Source of the DNA: a bacterium | Lineage (GTDB): Bacteria; Spirochaetota; UBA4802; UBA5550 | Length of the DNA: 8,253 nucleotides | NCBI GenBank assembly: GCA_024224995.1 | Contig: JAAENB010000602.1 | Coordinates: forward strand, 1-8,253 | Direction of reading: 5' to 3' | The notes under the pieces: model-generated | Databases searched by the model: none | Seen by the model: only the letters and a program-made list of their open reading frames with translations | What the model was told of the DNA's origin: nothing | Made by a program: the position numbers and the translations under genes | In this document: positions 7,269 to 8,253 of the stretch, in pieces | How positions within the stretch are numbered: position 1 is the first letter of the stretch | How the letters are laid out: every line of letters starts with the position of its first letter

Positions 7269-8024
7269 ATGAAAAAACTAATAATAACAATAATCGCCGT
7301 ATTCCTGAGTTCCGTATCCCTTCCGGCAATGTCGGGAAAAGATATCATGAACAAGAGTAATAATCTTATGCAGCCAAATACTGCTAAAAGTACAGCGGAA
7401 ATGCGCATACACAAAGGCGGAGATGTCACGAAAAGAAAAATCAAGTTAAAAGGAATCAAGGTTGGCGATGACAACAAGATCATTCTCAATATAGTAAAGC
7501 CTTTTAAAATGACTGTTTTAACGCACGCGTTCAAAGCCGGGGACGACCATCAATGGATTAAACAAACAAACGGCAAAGTAAAAAGGATTGCCTCAAACGA
7601 CAGGAGCAAACCCTTTGTCAATTCCCATTTCTTTTTCGAAGATCTCAGACCCCGGTCTATTGATGATTATACGTACGTGCTCTCGGGAAATGAAACAGTT
7701 GAAGGATTCAGCTGCTACAAGGTTGAAACCATCCCGAAAGCCGGTAAAAGCGTCTATGATAAAGTAATTTTCTATGTCATTAAAGACGGCAATTTCGCTT
7801 ATTTCGTTGTTAAAGCTGATATTTATTATAAGGGATACCTTTATAAGCAGTTGACCAATTATAAGATTAAAAAGGTTAAGGGAATTATTACCCCCTATAC
7901 TGCGGTAATGCAGCGTCTCAATAAAAGCGGAAAAAAATTGGGTAAAACCGAGCTTAAAATTAAAAAAGTGAAGTATAACTCCAGAAAGGTGAAAGAGAAT
8001 ATGTTTAACAGGAACTCTCTTTAG
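7269..8024 (+). CDS. LolA-like outer membrane lipoprotein-sorting family protein
   Basis: The 251-residue product has a Sec signal peptide (K2-K3, hydrophobic core 4-18, cleavage likely near residue 20-22). The mature part matches the COG2834/LolA-like pattern found next to RND pumps: an AEMRI strand (43-47), GDDHQWI (91-97) where the family has an Asp/Trp turn, then KVKRIASNDRSKPF (103-116) and SHFFFEDL (119-126), equivalent to the usual kvrRi...dr...F..SDF.yEDL. Later come GFSCYKVE (146-153), DGNFAYF (173-179), YYKGYLYKQL (186-195) and a lysine-rich C-terminal strand. Such proteins form an open beta-barrel cup that shields an acyl chain; transport of lipid or hydrophobic cargo across the periplasm is inferred from fold and neighbours. 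It is unusually basic: 39 of 251 residues are Lys. It is probably not the housekeeping LolA, since it is tied to a dedicated pump. It is the last gene of the operon, 43 bp after the pump. Confidence 0.88.
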   Translation: MKKLIITIIAVFLSSVSLPAMSGKDIMNKSNNLMQPNTAKSTAEMRIHKGGDVTKRKIKLKGIKVGDDNKIILNIVKPFKMTVLTHAFKAGDDHQWIKQTNGKVKRIASNDRSKPFVNSHFFFEDLRPRSIDDYTYVLSGNETVEGFSCYKVETIPKAGKSVYDKVIFYVIKDGNFAYFVVKADIYYKGYLYKQLTNYKIKKVKGIITPYTAVMQRLNKSGKKLGKTELKIKKVKYNSRKVKENMFNRNSL

Positions 8025-8098
8025 GGGGAGGGCCGGGAAAAATACGTCAGAAACTGCGGTGATACCGGGTTGGGTTTGTGGAGATGCTTCGGAGGAGT

Positions 8099-8253
8099 GG
8101 TTTCCGGGGAAGGAGAGACGTTGCAGTGCAACGCCTTTACTGGCTGGTTTCTGGCCAGGGCTATGGAGACTCTGAGGAGGGATGCGACTCCTGCGAGGGG
8201 ATCGGTGTTTTTTTGGCTCTGTGGTGTTGACCCGGGACAAATCTCCGGAAACC
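8099..8253. repeat. Inverted repeat framing a G-rich non-coding segment
   Basis: GGTTTCCGGGGA (8099-8110) and TCTCCGGAAACC (8242-8253) pair over 12 bp with one G-T exception; the right arm touches the window end, so the repeat may extend further. Between them lie a hairpin CGTTGC-AGT-GCAACG (8119-8133), a smaller stem CTGGC/GCCAG (8140-8157) and a stem AGGAG/CTCCT (8175-8192). Base use differs from the genes: 8081-8200 has 49 G and 23 C in 120 bases. It may be a dispersed intergenic repeat or a structured RNA; no coding frame looks real here. Confidence 0.45.
8185..8214 (+). terminator. Possible intrinsic terminator of the operon
   Basis: CGA-CTCC (8185-8191) can pair with GGGG-TCG (8197-8204) around a TGCGA loop, with one bulged A (8201) and one G-T pair. 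Three bases later a run of seven T (8208-8214) follows. It lies about 160 bases after the last stop codon. The stem is short and imperfect, so this is tentative; no better hairpin with a T-run is seen between 8025 and the window end. Confidence 0.35.

Noticed and set aside
7269..8024. Could this be the housekeeping LolA?
   Set aside because: The SHFFFEDL-type motif and the position in a dedicated pump operon fit the RND-associated LolA-like group better than the general lipoprotein carrier.
7593..8240. Long minus-strand open frame of 215 codons running through the LolA-like gene and the 3' gap
   Set aside because: It lies mostly opposite a well-supported gene, its product has no coherent domain, and the plus-strand gene has signal peptide, ribosome site and family motifs.

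Overview
The window carries one compact, same-strand (+) operon of five genes from a diderm bacterium. The envelope is clearly two-membraned: there is a predicted outer-membrane beta-barrel ending in an aromatic residue, a lipoprotein with a textbook lipobox, an inner-membrane RND/MMPL pump and a LolA-like periplasmic carrier. The genes are moderately AT-rich. Gene content and style would fit a spirochaete or a related environmental diderm, but this is a weak guess: no rRNA or marker gene is present.

Layout. Bases 2-82 may hold the last 26 codons of an upstream gene. Bases 83-564 contain no convincing gene, only a tandem pair of 12-bp palindromes (396-419) and a spaced inverted repeat (515-557). 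A sigma-70-like promoter (565-593) is followed at once by a perfect 12-bp palindrome (606-617), which looks like the operator of the TetR-family regulator encoded next (656-1234). The regulator overlaps by ATGA a DUF1302-like outer-membrane barrel gene (1231-2769). That gene overlaps by 11 bp a lipoprotein gene with four tandem repeats (2759-4522). Then come an 890-residue MMPL/RND transporter (4553-7225) and a LolA-like secreted protein (7269-8024). Bases 8025-8253 are non-coding and strongly G-rich, with several inverted repeats, a possible terminator and a 12-bp inverted pair that reaches the window end.

How the parts may work together. RND pump plus LolA-fold carrier plus DUF1302-like barrel recalls the DUF1302/DUF1329/RND clusters of Proteobacteria. 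The inferred role is movement of a lipid or other hydrophobic molecule between inner and outer membrane: the pump would act in the inner membrane, the carrier in the periplasm, and the barrel and lipoprotein at the outer membrane, with TetR sensing the substrate or a related ligand and repressing its own operon. The substrate cannot be read from the sequence.

The most unusual thread is acidic and possibly calcium-related. The barrel has 22 consecutive Asp/Glu residues just after its signal peptide. The lipoprotein repeats each carry an Asp/Asn/Gly-rich loop at the same place. The pump's second periplasmic loop contains a sequence matching all the key positions of an EF-hand loop. In contrast the carrier is very lysine-rich, so electrostatic docking on the acidic arm of the barrel is possible.
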